Below are positions 24,416-34,940 of a stretch of DNA of 64,000 nt, piece after piece. Source of the DNA: Dermacentor variabilis (lineage: Eukaryota; Arthropoda; Arachnida; Ixodida; Ixodidae); assembly GCF_050947875.1 (NCBI RefSeq), contig NC_134572.1, positions 124,905,105-124,969,104 on the forward strand. The letters run 5' to 3'. The position numbers and the translations under genes are program-made. The notes under the pieces were generated by a model, which was given only the letters and a program-made list of their open reading frames with translations, had not been told where the DNA came from and did no database searches. Every line of letters begins with the position of its first letter. Position 1 is the stretch's first letter.

Positions 24416-25462
24416 ATTGATGGCCGTTATGTAAGGGTTTGTTTATTTTCTTTGTCGTTTAATAAATGCAGACAAATCGGAAGCCAGATTACATTACAGC
24501 TGGCTATCCCAAGGCACAGTTTGGAAATTGTGGCTGCCTCTCTCCTTGTAAACCCGCCCAAGAATACCCCGAACACAGAGGCATGCTAACCGTACAAAAG
24601 AAACTTGAATAGTTTTGAAAATTCCAGCAGAACCCATCTCACGTTGAATGTCGACGTTAATGCGATTAGCATTGAAGCAATGTATTGACGCACCTCATTG
24701 CAACAACCGATACGGCCCATTTAGCGTCGCCGCACCAAAGTCTCCCCACCTGGTACGCGTGTCAGCATATATTCAGTCTTATTGTCTGATCATACAGTAT
24801 TAAGCGGGTTTGACTCCGCCCAGCACCGAATAACTCACGTTTTGTGTCGGAGCGCTTCGTTGAAGACAGAAACCCACCCAGTGACGCATCGCCGGCGGCC
24901 CTAGTGGGCGTGAAACACGTTTATTCCAGAGCGAGACATGGGACACTGACACACACCCAGTAACCCAAGTTGTTGTAAGACGGGTTGACTGATGAGCGGC
25001 GCATATCCAATGTCGCGCATCCGTCACCCAAGCTGGCCCTGTGATTGATTTCGGACCTGGTTCCCTCATCACAGCAGCCCCATACCCCAGCATGGACTAC
25101 CCGTGACCCAAGTTGGCAGGACAACGGTAGATTGAGACAGGCAAGCAGACAAATAGACAACACCCGGAAAGTGTGTGAAGTCTATTACACATGCAGAATG
25201 CTAATCGTATTCAAATTAAACCAGCCTGTAGAATCGCACACACCAATGTCATTGTTCAAATAGTCCCGAAAGCAAACTCAACATAAGTGCAGTTCGCAAA
25301 AATCCACAAATCAAAGTAACCATAACTTGCTGTCCGCAGGCAACAGCGCATGGCTGTAAAATTACACCACTGTTCGGGCGGCAATTTGTTTTCGTTGTCG
25401 GAGAATCACGCATGGTTTGATTTCGGATATTCTTCTAATTGCTGCACTGTTTTATCACGCAG
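24416..25462. other. intron of the guanylate cyclase gene; worn repeat
   Basis: No coding content is recognised. A motif of the form 'ACCCAAGTTG' recurs at about 24963 and 25106, with a variant at about 25027, which hints at an old tandem or dispersed repeat. The last 25 bases form the polypyrimidine tract and acceptor of the exon that starts at 25463. Confidence 0.4.
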
Positions 25463-25619
25463 GATCGAAAAGCACGATCAACTCGCATACTCTGAAAGAC
25501 CGGTGTGGGCACGGGGACGGCGACGACCTTTCACGGCTCATGGACCGCTGCTGGACGAGCAGCCCCACAAGAAGGCCCGACTTCCGGGAGCTTAAGGACG
25601 TCATACGGAGGCTAAACAA
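25463..25619 (+). CDS. receptor guanylate cyclase exon: end of kinase-homology domain
   Basis: This 157-bp internal coding exon lies between an acceptor (TTTTATCACGCAG, AG at 25461-25462) and a donor GTGAGG at 25620. Translation gives about 52 residues, including '[10 protein letters not shown]' and '[16 protein letters not shown]'. This is the subdomain IX-XI region of protein-kinase-like folds (the conserved CW and RPxF of the C-lobe) as found in the kinase-homology domain of membrane guanylate cyclases, which make cGMP from GTP on ligand binding. It enters with two bases completing a codon and leaves with two bases of the next. The exon at 49975 supplies the missing one. Alone this could be a true kinase, but the joining exon makes guanylate cyclase clear. 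The paralogue (natriuretic-receptor-like or other) cannot be told. Confidence 0.9.
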
Positions 25620-25650
25620 GTGAGGTGCTTTGCTCTCCGTCTCTAACAGA

Positions 25651-25900
25651 CAGACGGACGGACATGCACAGACGCACAGATACGGACGCACATACACAGA
25701 CGGACATACACAGACGGACATACACGGACGGACACACACGGACGGACACACACGGACGGACACACACGGACGGACACACACGGACGGACACACACGGACG
25801 GACACACACGGACGGACACACACGGACGGACACACACGGACGGACATACACGGACGGACATACACGGACGGACATACACGGACGGACATACACAGACGGA
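25651..25900. repeat. 12-bp minisatellite (ACACACGGACGG)n
   Basis: About 250 bp of a 12-bp unit, purest at 25725-25880, with variants CATACACGGACGG and CACAGACGG at the edges. The unit length is a multiple of three, so several frames stay open on both strands; these are not genes. The array begins about 30 bp inside the intron, next to the donor site. Confidence 0.95.
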
Positions 25901-25904
25901 AAAC

Positions 25905-27960
25905 TATATAGCTAGAACCGACAAACGTGCTAGCAAACAAATGAGCTCCATACGAAAATGAAAAGAGCGAGAAAGAGAGAAAAACAAGCGCCATAGAACA
26001 AAAGTAAGCAGCGCAGCCATAACATTACGGATAAAAAATATATGGCTACCAGTTTCGAGATACTCCCAAAGTGTGAGATGAAATACGTGGGCGTTCCAGT
26101 TACTTTTGTGCTTCAATGCATAGAAGGGGATGAGATTTCGTTAAAAAAGCAAATGGAACAACAGTGTATTTTTACGGCGAGTTTGATGGCGCATAATTCC
26201 AAGTTGGTGTAATTTAAAAAATAATTCCAAATGAATACGTCTTCCAAACTCACCGGCTACAGTTCGTAAATTGCAATATGTGCCATAATCTAATTAACAG
26301 GTTAATTATTCCTCTTTAATTTATTTGAATATGTATTTCACTTTCTCGTGCAAGTAATGTCCGCCTGTCTGAGTAATTCAACTCAAGGACTAGAGTTATG
26401 TTATCTGAAACAGGCGATTTTATTAAAATTTATTCAAACTTACAAGTGATCACCCCGTACAGGTTACAATGTACGCCACCACAGTGGAGGGATCCCGAGC
26501 TCGCTGTGACCACCTGGTACATTTTAAAGCAGGCATAATACAAGTCCCATCGGGATCAACAGCTGAGACTCAAGCGTAGGGAAAACTACAATTTAAAAAA
26601 TAAACAATATCTTAGTGCACAGCAGGGCAACGCGCAATTCTACCAGCACCTTACATTGTTCGAACAGGCAGACGTTGGCTGCATGCTACCTCACTTTTCG
26701 CGCCATGTCTATAGCATACGAAACTAACATAAAGTGTTTTTCCCCTACATCTCCGGTAGCTGCACTATTCCCCTTTACTGTACGTGCGGGGACAGAAACA
26801 ATACGGGATGTCAAGCGCGTTCCAAGCTTCATTATTGTGCATTATGGAGAAGCAAGCAAGTGGTGTCGACACATGGCACGGCGCATGCGCGTGCTTTCGC
26901 GCTCGTTGCCTGCCCACGTCTTGCCAGCCCGATGTGGGATGTTGCAGACTGGCGTCTATTGCGACCGTTCTGACGTGTGACAATGCACTGCAAGCTCCAG
27001 CCGGCCGAAGACGGCACTTTCACAGCGTGATTTTTCACATTCTTCGCGATTTTCGACGACAGTGGGCTGCCTAGAAGTGGGCGTATGGGCAGGCACACTG
27101 GCATGAAAGGAAACGCATTGCGCTATGCCATTTTTCTTCGTCGGATACGCGAGAATTACCCAGTTTGGCGCGCCCGTTCGTGGATCCCGTATTATTTCGT
27201 TCCACCCCTGCACGTGGTCATTTTCGCATTACGCTTTCAACGGAACTCGGCCACCAATTTAATCCGCGACCACGTGTTCAGCACAGCTGAGTGCTTTAGC
27301 CAGCGACATTGGCACGCGTATAGCCAAACATCACGGGGCTGCTACTGGCGCATATAAGCGCACGTGTTGTTTCTGTCGGCACGATGACTTTGACACCCTG
27401 GCACATTCGCAGCACCGAGATGCTTGTCGCTAGCAGCGGCCGCGCACGACAATAAGATGGTTGCATATATTGATTGCATTGCTTTCACAACGGGTCACCG
27501 CGAACGCCGAGGATTCCCGTTGCGTAATGGCATATCGGGGATTCGCCGCCGTAGTTTCGTAACCGTGTCGGGCTCAGCAATACAGTCGTATGGACGTCCG
27601 ATTTTCACTGAGAAACGTCATCCCGCCCACTTTATTGAAAAACGCGATTGTATTCAGCGATTCGGTGCGCTTTCACAACGGGCGCACATATGTCAAACGG
27701 CATAATTTGCGAGTCGTTATAAAAGATGTCATTTTCGGGCATGGCTTCCGTAGGGTAGAGTATATTTGACTTTTGCACTTCGGGTAAAACTTTCTGTTAC
27801 TGCTTCTTTCGTACTTTTTATTGCAGATATAGAGAACCGAAATTAAGACAACGTTCCATCAAGCTCAAACTTCGTCACGTTCACCGCGTTACGTTTGCAG
27901 CATGAAGAATGATATTCAACGTCGCGCGCATAGGTTGCAGAATCAGCGGAGGAAGACTGG
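25905..27960. other. intronic, unassigned
   Basis: AT-rich to about 26600, then a CG-richer stretch (26800-27700) with no recognisable coding or repeat content. Confidence 0.4.
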
Positions 27961-27964
27961 GTGA

Positions 27965-28150
27965 CGCGTATCTGCCACAGGGGATCGTTGATCTTAACAG
28001 GAAGTTGCGGGTTCGATTCTCGATCAAGGTCGCATACCAATAGGGGCGGAAGGCGGAAACACTCGCGCATAGAGGTTTCATTCAAGAGAGAAAGATTCCC
28101 AAGGCCTTCACTATGGCGTCTGTCCTATAGTCCCTCAAGGTACACAGCGC
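27965..28150 (+). repeat. worn tRNA-derived SINE
   Basis: A B box GGGTTCGATTCTC at about 28009 is followed by diverged body blocks ('GGCGGAAACACTCGCGCATA', then 'CACTATGGCGTC') in the same order as the better copy at 47089-47232. It is clearly more decayed than the other copies. Confidence 0.5.
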
Positions 28151-28352
28151 AAAACCTTTGCGCTGGCTTCGGACGTCAGGTTACAATTGATCAGCAATCC
28201 GTGATTTCTTTGGGTGCGTATTGAATCGACGTAGGTAGCTTAGCTCGACCTTCGGCCGGTGAGGCACGGTATCGTTGAGTACCACAGAATGCAGGGTACA
28301 TGTGAAGAGCAATCTTTTACTTAATCGGGGTACTTCAATATAGCTGGCGTTC

Positions 28353-28560
28353 TGTGCACGTAAAGTTAATAAGAGCAGAGAAATAGCTTGCGCAAAAACA
28401 AAGAAAAATCAAGTGAAGCGATCGAGGGCACGGAGGTTCTTCGTCTTCTTGCTGGAATAAAGGGAAGAGTGCAACGCACTACGCTGGGCTCTTCGAACGT
28501 ATTTTCCTTCACTGTAGTCGGAGCCTGGACTACCGGACAACGAGGTCTTGGGACTTTACG
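28353..28560 (+). repeat. 5' LTR of the BEL/Pao relic
   Basis: It matches 31260-31458 over most of its length. Directly after it comes 'AGGTGCCGAAACCTGAG', which fits a tRNA primer-binding site in position and style; the tRNA is not assigned. Confidence 0.7.
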
Positions 28561-28762
28561 CAGGTGCCGAAACCTGAGAACGGCTTTCGTGGGGGACCAT
28601 GGAAGGCCTGCGGAACACGAGAGCAGCTCGGCGACCAAAGAAGTTGAGCATCTTCTAGCCAGAAATGAGTTTGATCTCGTGGCGCTTCGTGGTTTTCTTC
28701 AGCGCCTCGAGCAGAGTAACAACGAGGTCGCCAAGGCCAACGAGGCACTTCAGGCAGAAATG

Positions 28763-29000
28763 TATATATATAACAAAATAGGTTCTGGGGTTTTACACGC
28801 CAAAACCACGATCTAATTATGAGGCACACCGTAGTAGAGGACTCCGGATTGATGTCGACCATCTGGGAGTCGGACGCACGGTACACGAGTGGTTTTGCCT
28901 TTCGGACCCATCGAAATGTGGCGGCCGCGGCCAGGATTTGATTCTGTGTCCTCGTGCTTAGCAGCCTTAGCACCGAAGCCACTAAGCAGCTAGGCCGATT
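28763..29000 (-). repeat. SINE inserted in BEL gag, with target duplication
   Basis: On the minus strand it has a tRNA-like head near 29000-28930 with a degraded B box (GAATCAAATCCTGG). The SINE body follows and ends at 'AGAACC', with an AT-rich tail near 28763-28780. The flanks TTCAGGCAGAAATG (28749-28762) and TTCAGGCACAAATG (29001-29014) form a 14-bp duplication with one mismatch. Removing the insert restores a continuous stretch of the host element. Confidence 0.85.
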
Positions 29001-29236
29001 TTCAGGCACAAATGACTGACGACGAGATTGCTGCTGTTTTGACTCTGTGCTGGAGTACGAGGACCAGGCTGTGAGAACGGTTAATCTGCTGCGACGTCAC
29101 ACCCAGAAGCTAAACGTCCGATCTTCGGCTACGTCATGGCCCGCAGGTGATCTCAAAACTGACTCGATCATCTATGTTCCGTCAAACAAGCCGGAGAGAA
29201 GATTCCGCCGTGTTCCTAGCCAGGATTCCTAAGCTA

Positions 29237-29613
29237 ACTTAACGAGATTCGGCGATTTCCTTGCAAAATGGTTATTATTTAGGGACTTCTTTCGCCACTC
29301 GGTAGAGAAAAATGCACGGCTTAACAACGTCGATAGGTTCCGCCACCTCCGGTCTCTTCTAGACGACCCGGCGGCTCACGCTATTGCAGGCATATTAACG
29401 ACGTACGACTGTTACAAGGACGCCATTTACGCCTTGAAGGATCGGTTCGTAGGTGTGCCAATTATTGAGCAAGAACACTGGGAAAACATCCGCTCTCTTC
29501 ACCCCATTACTACATCGCCGAACGTTACTGCGCTGAGGAGCCTGTGTGACTTTGTGCCTGTGAATATCAGGGGCCTCAAAGGACTCGGGCTCGCTATGCC
29601 TCAATGCAGTTGA
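29237..29613 (+). pseudogene. BEL/Pao gag fragment
   Basis: About 125 codons are open without an initiator. They include 'LLFRDFFRHSVEKNARLNNV', 'FRHLRSLLDDPAAHAIAG' and 'YKDAIYALKDRFVG', the conserved core of the gag-like domain of BEL/Pao polyproteins (DUF1759-type). It ends at TGA (29611). Weak remnants of the following region ('EELLKNVRIEVEFRKQKV') lie near 29720-29780 after frame changes. Upstream, 28650-28762 and 29015-29060 encode the N-terminal part, split by the SINE. Confidence 0.75.
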
Positions 29614-29869
29614 GGCGCTGACAAAATCTTTTCCGCAAGAAATAATGGTGGAATATTACCAACCACGTTGATTTGAGGCGTCAAGTGTGAACGACCCGCC
29701 GAGCTCGAAACAATAACTTGAGGAACTGCTCAAGAACGTTCGCATCGAAGTGGAGTTTAGAAAGCAGAAGGTCAGCAACAGCCTTCCGGCAGTCGTCAGA
29801 GTCAGCCCACGGAATTGGCTGCAGTCCTCAATAACAACGCCATGACAAAGCAGAAGGCGTGCTTCTCCT

Positions 29870-30265
29870 GAAGGCACACTTAACGCAGGGTTGCGACGCG
29901 CCGATAGTCCACTTGAAAAAAAAAAAGCTTCTTCTCTCGTCGGGTCGCTGCTGTTTCAGGTGTGTCACGAAGGGACGCTGAGTAAGGGACTGTCGACGTA
30001 AGGTTGTAGTTGCTCGCACAGTCAAAAAAGACACGCGATTCTTCGAAGTGTTCCAAAATGGGCGCTAAACGTTCTCGTGTAGAGACTCCGCCGGGAAACG
30101 TGACGAGGAGTGCTTCCATATAGGCTGTGTCAAAGTGAAGTAGCATAGAGAGCGTACTTCTGTAGCGTTTAGAGGTTGGCTAAGAGGTTACAAGGGCTCG
30201 CGCTACGTCAGGGGTATTCCGGACAATGGCAAGACAGCGCACCTTAATTAAGAAACAAGTATCTT
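29870..30265. other. unassigned interior of the BEL relic
   Basis: This lies where the end of gag/protease would be. The + strand shows no family match. A minus-strand frame (30146-29880, 'RERLAPILEHFEESRVFFDC') is open, but I cannot assign it. It may be a small foreign insertion. Confidence 0.3.
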
Positions 30266-30270
30266 AAAGA

Positions 30271-31230
30271 ATGAACCTCAAGGTTTTAGGAGAGATTGAT
30301 CTTACCGTCAATGTCTTTGGCAACAGAAGTGGCGGTCAAAGCACTCCCCGAAGACTCGTTGAAGTGGTTTTACAAAGTCATTTCAGTGGTGTTCGTCAGG
30401 TGATCGAAGCGGTAGAAATCGCACACACCTGTGAATACATTGTTAAAGTGCCAAATAATCATGAATTCATCAAAGGCTTTCAGAATCGCATTGACCATTG
30501 GTTGGTGCCCTTTGCTTCTCCACGTCTACGAAGAAGAAGGCATTAGCTTAATAACTGGATCAGGCCAGTGTACGACACTGTTCGCGGAAGTGAGGTTGGC
30601 GATCATTTGTCAGCTCATCGCATTACGTGGAAATGCTATGCTCACTGTGCTCCTTGGTGGCGTGGATTTTTGGAGCATATGGTGCCATCAGTGAAGGACA
30701 GTTCGAAGAAATCTCTCGGGAGCCCCTTCTAGGTTACGGTCACATGAGCACGGTCCTAACTGAAATCGAAGCGATTATCAACAGTAGGCCGCTGACGTAA
30801 TCATATGCTGCGTGCACCAGAGAAACCAGAAGTTTTGACACGTGCATGTTTCTTACATACATAGCAAACGGCTGACGGCACTTTCTGACTTGCCAACTGA
30901 GGCCGTAGTGCATATAGCACCCAGACTGAGCCGCTTAAAACACAGATACAGCGTCACAAGATGCAAGAAGACATCTGGAATCGCTACTACAAGAAATATT
31001 TAATACACTTCAGAAGCGCTCATAATAGACCAGTGTCAGACATCACTATAGTGTTGCTGAAGGCGATGTTTTCGTAGTACTCGACGATTCCATGCCCAGA
31101 CTGTGGTAAAAACTCGCGCATGTCCTTGAGAATATTACGGGAAACAACGCAATTGTGCGCACATGTCGCCTAACGCTCGGAAACAGCAAGTTAGTCGCGT
31201 GGCCTACGCATAATTCGTGCTTTCTAGAAA
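30271..31230 (+). pseudogene. BEL/Pao pol remnants (protease-side piece and integrase)
   Basis: 30271-30440 encodes 'RRLVEVVLQSHFSGVRQVIE', a segment that in BEL/Pao polyproteins lies in the gag-pol linker near the protease. From about 30640, integrase-core remnants follow: 'GHMSTVLTEIEAIINSRPLT' (about 30745), the conserved region around the third catalytic residue (E). Then comes the C-terminal module with 'VAEGDVFVVLDD' and 'NAIVRTCRLTLGNS' (about 31055-31190). RT and RNase H are missing between them. There are many stops. The order and strand agree with the flanking LTRs. Confidence 0.7.
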
Positions 31231-31259
31231 TGCACCCATAGCAATTCGTGGGCCGGGAA

Positions 31260-31458
31260 TGTCAATTAAAGGAAACAAATAGCTCGTGCAAGGAATAAGT
31301 AAAACGAAGTATGGCAATCTAGGGCACGGGGGTTCTCCGTCCTCTTGCCGGAATAAACGGCAGCGTAAGACGCGCTGCTCTTTGCTCTTCGAGCGTATAT
31401 TGTTCTTCAATGCACTCGCAGCCTGGTCTACCGCACGACGAGGCCTTCGGACTTTACA
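31260..31458 (+). repeat. 3' LTR of the BEL/Pao relic
   Basis: It starts TGTCAATTAAAGG directly after a purine-rich 'GGGCCGGGAA' (a polypurine-tract-like context) and matches the 5' LTR at 28353-28560. Confidence 0.7.
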
Positions 31459-33990
31459 TCTGATTTGCACATTCATGCAAGGAGAAGCGTCTTTTCACTA
31501 TGAGTAATCGCACAGCGTATTATTTTTTACCTATCTGTGATAATTCAGCGATCCTCGGACTCGACAGTGCCTTCGTTATCGTTCTCGCTGCAGACTAGAT
31601 TAGCATACTGACGAACTGATACGCCCTTCAAGGAGCCCTGCGACCATTTTATACCCGAGAAGTTCTGTATCACAACATGTTTCTTGTATTGTCCCAAGGT
31701 GAAAGAAAAAAAGAAGATTACGAAAATTGACGTGGCGAAATAAAACTTGTTCAACTTACAGATTCGAAATAAATGCAGGCGACAGAAAGAGGCTCGCTCT
31801 TTTCAATTTCTGTCAGTCGGCAGTGACTTAAGCTGCTTCCACTCAAAACTCCGCTTGCATCACGCCGTACCAAACCTTTTCTTCCCATTGTGGCGTTCCC
31901 TTCGTAGCCTTGTTCGATACGAGGGTGCCATATAGTTAAGCCGCCTGCAAACGCACTTTTTAACTTAGAGCAAATTTTATAAATTGCCATCGGATACATG
32001 TCCAAAATAGACAGAGTAAATTTTAAATGAACTTTAACATTTGCACGGTATACGTGTCAGTTCTTACTTTTGCGTTACATTTCGAATGTAGGCCGTTAGA
32101 CAGCGCACTTAGGGTCAGTTGCAAACGAAATTAATTTGCATTGCACTAAGCTGTATCATTCATAGCTTTAGAAAGCAAAAACATGTTTTTGTTTTTAGGG
32201 TCGTCATTTTATGTATAATGCCGCTACAACTTGGTCACGTTCAAGTTGCGCGCCCTTCGTATTGCACACTGTGCACGCCGTATACCGTGTTGTTGTTCAG
32301 CAACGGGCAACGACCTTCGTGGCAGGGTTAGCCGGTTGGACCCGGCTCGCATGCGCCACGCGCACGAGGTGTCACGCAGACGAAAGAGGAAGACGGTTCG
32401 AGCCCAGTTTGAGAAAGCGACTGCCGTGGATTTCTTCACGACCGCAGTGACTTTTACTTGTGGGCACAAGGTAGCCCTTAATAAATATCGTTGTTTTATT
32501 AACACCGTTACAATATCATTGATGCGCGCGTTATATTCTCCATGCACAGTCAGTCACAAATGAACAGCATGAGTGTTCTTGCCTAACATCCGCGGCCGAA
32601 AATTGTTAATGTACGACGCTGCAGTCTGCGCGGAAAGGAATTTCGGAAGCAAATTAATATATAAAATGCTCTGATTTCAGCGTTTTCACTGGCGCTGTAG
32701 GTATCGCCGAGTCCTAGGTTAAGCAAATGGGGTGCAAAAAAACAACATGCATATTTCGGGCGCAGGAAAGCAGCAAGAAAACTTGATGGATGAGTCGTTT
32801 AATTTTTTTTTAACAAGCTCACTGTGAGAATGGTATTTGCACAATGCTGCATATAGAAATAGTTATCGTGCATATTTGGTATGGGTATGCGTTAGAGAAG
32901 CTCCGTGTTGACACCGTCAGTAATTTTTTTTTTCCTATTTGAAACGTTACTTGACCTTCTATGAAACATGCTTTTTTTAAGAATAATTCGTGCAAGCGAA
33001 ATAACACTGGCGAAATGTAGCCGCGTCTATTTGAGTGCTAAAAGAAACCCAGTGCAGAATTTCTCTTTCATTTTCCCGCAGTTTATGTCGTCATAGACTG
33101 TACAGAGCTCTAGATAATTTGCCAGATGGCCCAGCCACTGAGCGCTGGGGTTTCACATCTAGTTCTTCTTTTATTGCACAAAGAAGTTTTCTTGACTCTA
33201 TCAGTGAAACGTGCAATTAGACCATTCTCGTTTCCTCAAGAAGATGAACACAGTGGAGAACATTAATGCGGTATTGTTGTTTTGTCGTTTCTTAAAGAGA
33301 TGGAAAAACAGCCCCTTTAAGATGGTCGGTGAAAGAGGGCGTTCATCGACGAGGGCTTTCTTCAACCTCCAACTGTTTTGACTTTTTATTACGCTTTCCT
33401 TTTGAGATCAGTACATCTTATAATGTATTGCTTTGTAGATATATTTTTAGCTCGCTCATTTCCAGTTTTCCGCCTCGAAGTCCTTCCTCAGTGTGAGTAC
33501 TTCGCCTTCTTTTTTTTTTGCCTTTTTTCCCTATCGCCTCGCTCACCATTAAGCGGAATTCTTGAGAAATAAGTTGGTTTAAGCTAATTATAGGCGCCCT
33601 CACTTCTCAGTCGATGTATTCCTAAAAAACGATAACTTGTTCTTTATATTTTCTTATATATTATTTTTTTTATCTAGATAGACAACAAAAGCACAAATGC
33701 GCAGGAAGGAAGGATAAACCGCATTACTTTTTCTTTTTCCCCTCTAAACTACTTTACTCATTTTGTGCAAACCGCCCAATTCACGGCTGATTCCCCACGG
33801 TGGGTACGTGCCACCTGTGTGGAGAAACGATAACAATTACGTGCTACCCAGCTTATGAGATAAAGGGCGAAAATAAGCTAATGCTTCGAACGCTTTTATG
33901 CACGCCGAAGAAAAAAGAAGTGCTACTGCAGACGGTTGATGAACCTTTGCAGTTGTATCGCGATATGATACAATATACTAGGGCAAAAAC
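31459..33990. other. intronic, unassigned
   Basis: No gene or clear repeat. T-runs occur at 32930 and 33508-33518. A tRNA-like 'GGTTCGAGCCCAG' at about 32395 lacks a foldable cloverleaf around it. Confidence 0.4.
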
Positions 33991-33995
33991 GTTTT

Positions 33996-34145
33996 TGAGA
34001 TACAGATACATCCTCATCATCATCAGCCTGGCCACGCCCACTGCAGGGCGAAGGCCTCTCCCATACTTCTCCAACTACCCCGGTCATGTGCTAATTGTGG
34101 CCATGTTGCCCCTGCAAACTTCCTTATCTCATCCGCTCACTTAAC
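33996..34145 (-). repeat. RTE LINE 3'-end fragment
   Basis: From 'CAGCCTGGCCACGCCCACTG' the stretch is almost identical to the 3' end of the larger RTE copy at 54375 on. It is preceded by a short (TCA)n run (34012-34024), the microsatellite-like tail typical of RTE insertions. Only about 120 bp of coding 3' end is left: a severe 5' truncation. Confidence 0.8.
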
Positions 34146-34741
34146 CTAACTATTCAAATTACTGCATCCGATACGACATTTTTCATTTGTATCTTAAGAT
34201 ACTTCGATGCATTCGGAAATTTCTAATTATATATCTGTACAGTGTAGCAGCAAGCGCGTGTAAACAAAAACGCTTACTTGGAAAACTCTGACCAACCTTG
34301 GTTGTTTTCAATAAGTATATCTCGGTGTCTCAAAGTGCATGGGAGTCGCTGCTCCGCTTGACACCAGCTAGCGGGCCGTCATCGAATAAAATGAAATAAA
34401 TCAAGATTTTCATGTATTTTTTGTGTTCGTGCGTCAACAATAAAAGAAAGCTTAGCGCGGTATGATACCGGAGATAGTACAATATCGGGCGGACCCACGG
34501 CGGGGGTGAAGCAGGCTTCAAGCACTGTGCGCCTAATAATAACGATAAGTAATAATAACTGAAAGAAACCAATGAAGATGCATTACTTCAAGTCGATTAA
34601 TTGTATACTAGAATTGTTTGTGAACACCGCATCGACTAACGAGCAAGAGGCCTTGTCATATACACAACTTAGAAGGTGGTGATATGGGCTAGTTGGTTTT
34701 TCGATGAGGCTATGTGGTGCTGCGTGACGGGACAATAATAT
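34146..34741. other. intronic, unassigned
   Basis: It contains the perfect palindrome GTATCTTAAGATAC (about 34191), whose core also occurs at about 45580. No coding content is seen. Confidence 0.4.
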
Positions 34742-34899
34742 TGTTGCGTGTGGAAAGACACAGACAGAAGATGCTATTTACAGGCTATTTACACTGTAGC
34801 CAGGCAGCCAGGCCGACACTCGCTCGCGCCAAGCGCACCGACCCACTTCATCGTCGTTCTCGCGGCGGATCGTTTCTTGAGCATCGCTCGATCATATCG
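34742..34899 (-). repeat. 3' LTR of the gypsy element
   Basis: It aligns end to end with 39700-39857. The outer boundary on the plus strand begins TGTTGCGTGTGG. A target duplication is not clear because the other flank is an AT microsatellite. Confidence 0.85.
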
Positions 34900-34940
34900 T
34901 AATACTACCCCCCGGCGGCAAAAGCACCGTCACGGTGCTG

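Larger units (their letters stand above)
28353..31458 (+). mobile_element. BEL/Pao LTR retrotransposon relic
   Basis: Two direct repeats of about 200 bp bound it: 28353-28560 and 31260-31458. Both run TGT-start, 'GGCACGG(A/G)GGTTCT', 'GGAATAAA', 'ACGAGG', 'GACTTTAC'. Between them are a BEL-type gag segment (29237-29613) and the end of pol with integrase (30640-31230), all on the + strand. The reverse transcriptase is gone, so the copy has a large internal deletion, and stops are frequent. A SINE has inserted in gag. LTR divergence is substantial by eye, which suggests an old copy. I did not find a clean target duplication, so the ends are good to within a few bases only. Confidence 0.8.

Noticed and set aside
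25640..25900. CRISPR array
   Set aside because: The repeat has no spacers; it is a continuous 12-bp minisatellite in a eukaryotic intron.
25625..25915. Several parallel open frames with HTDGRT-like or [12 protein letters not shown] repeats
   Set aside because: They are translations of a 12-bp minisatellite whose unit is divisible by three; not genes.
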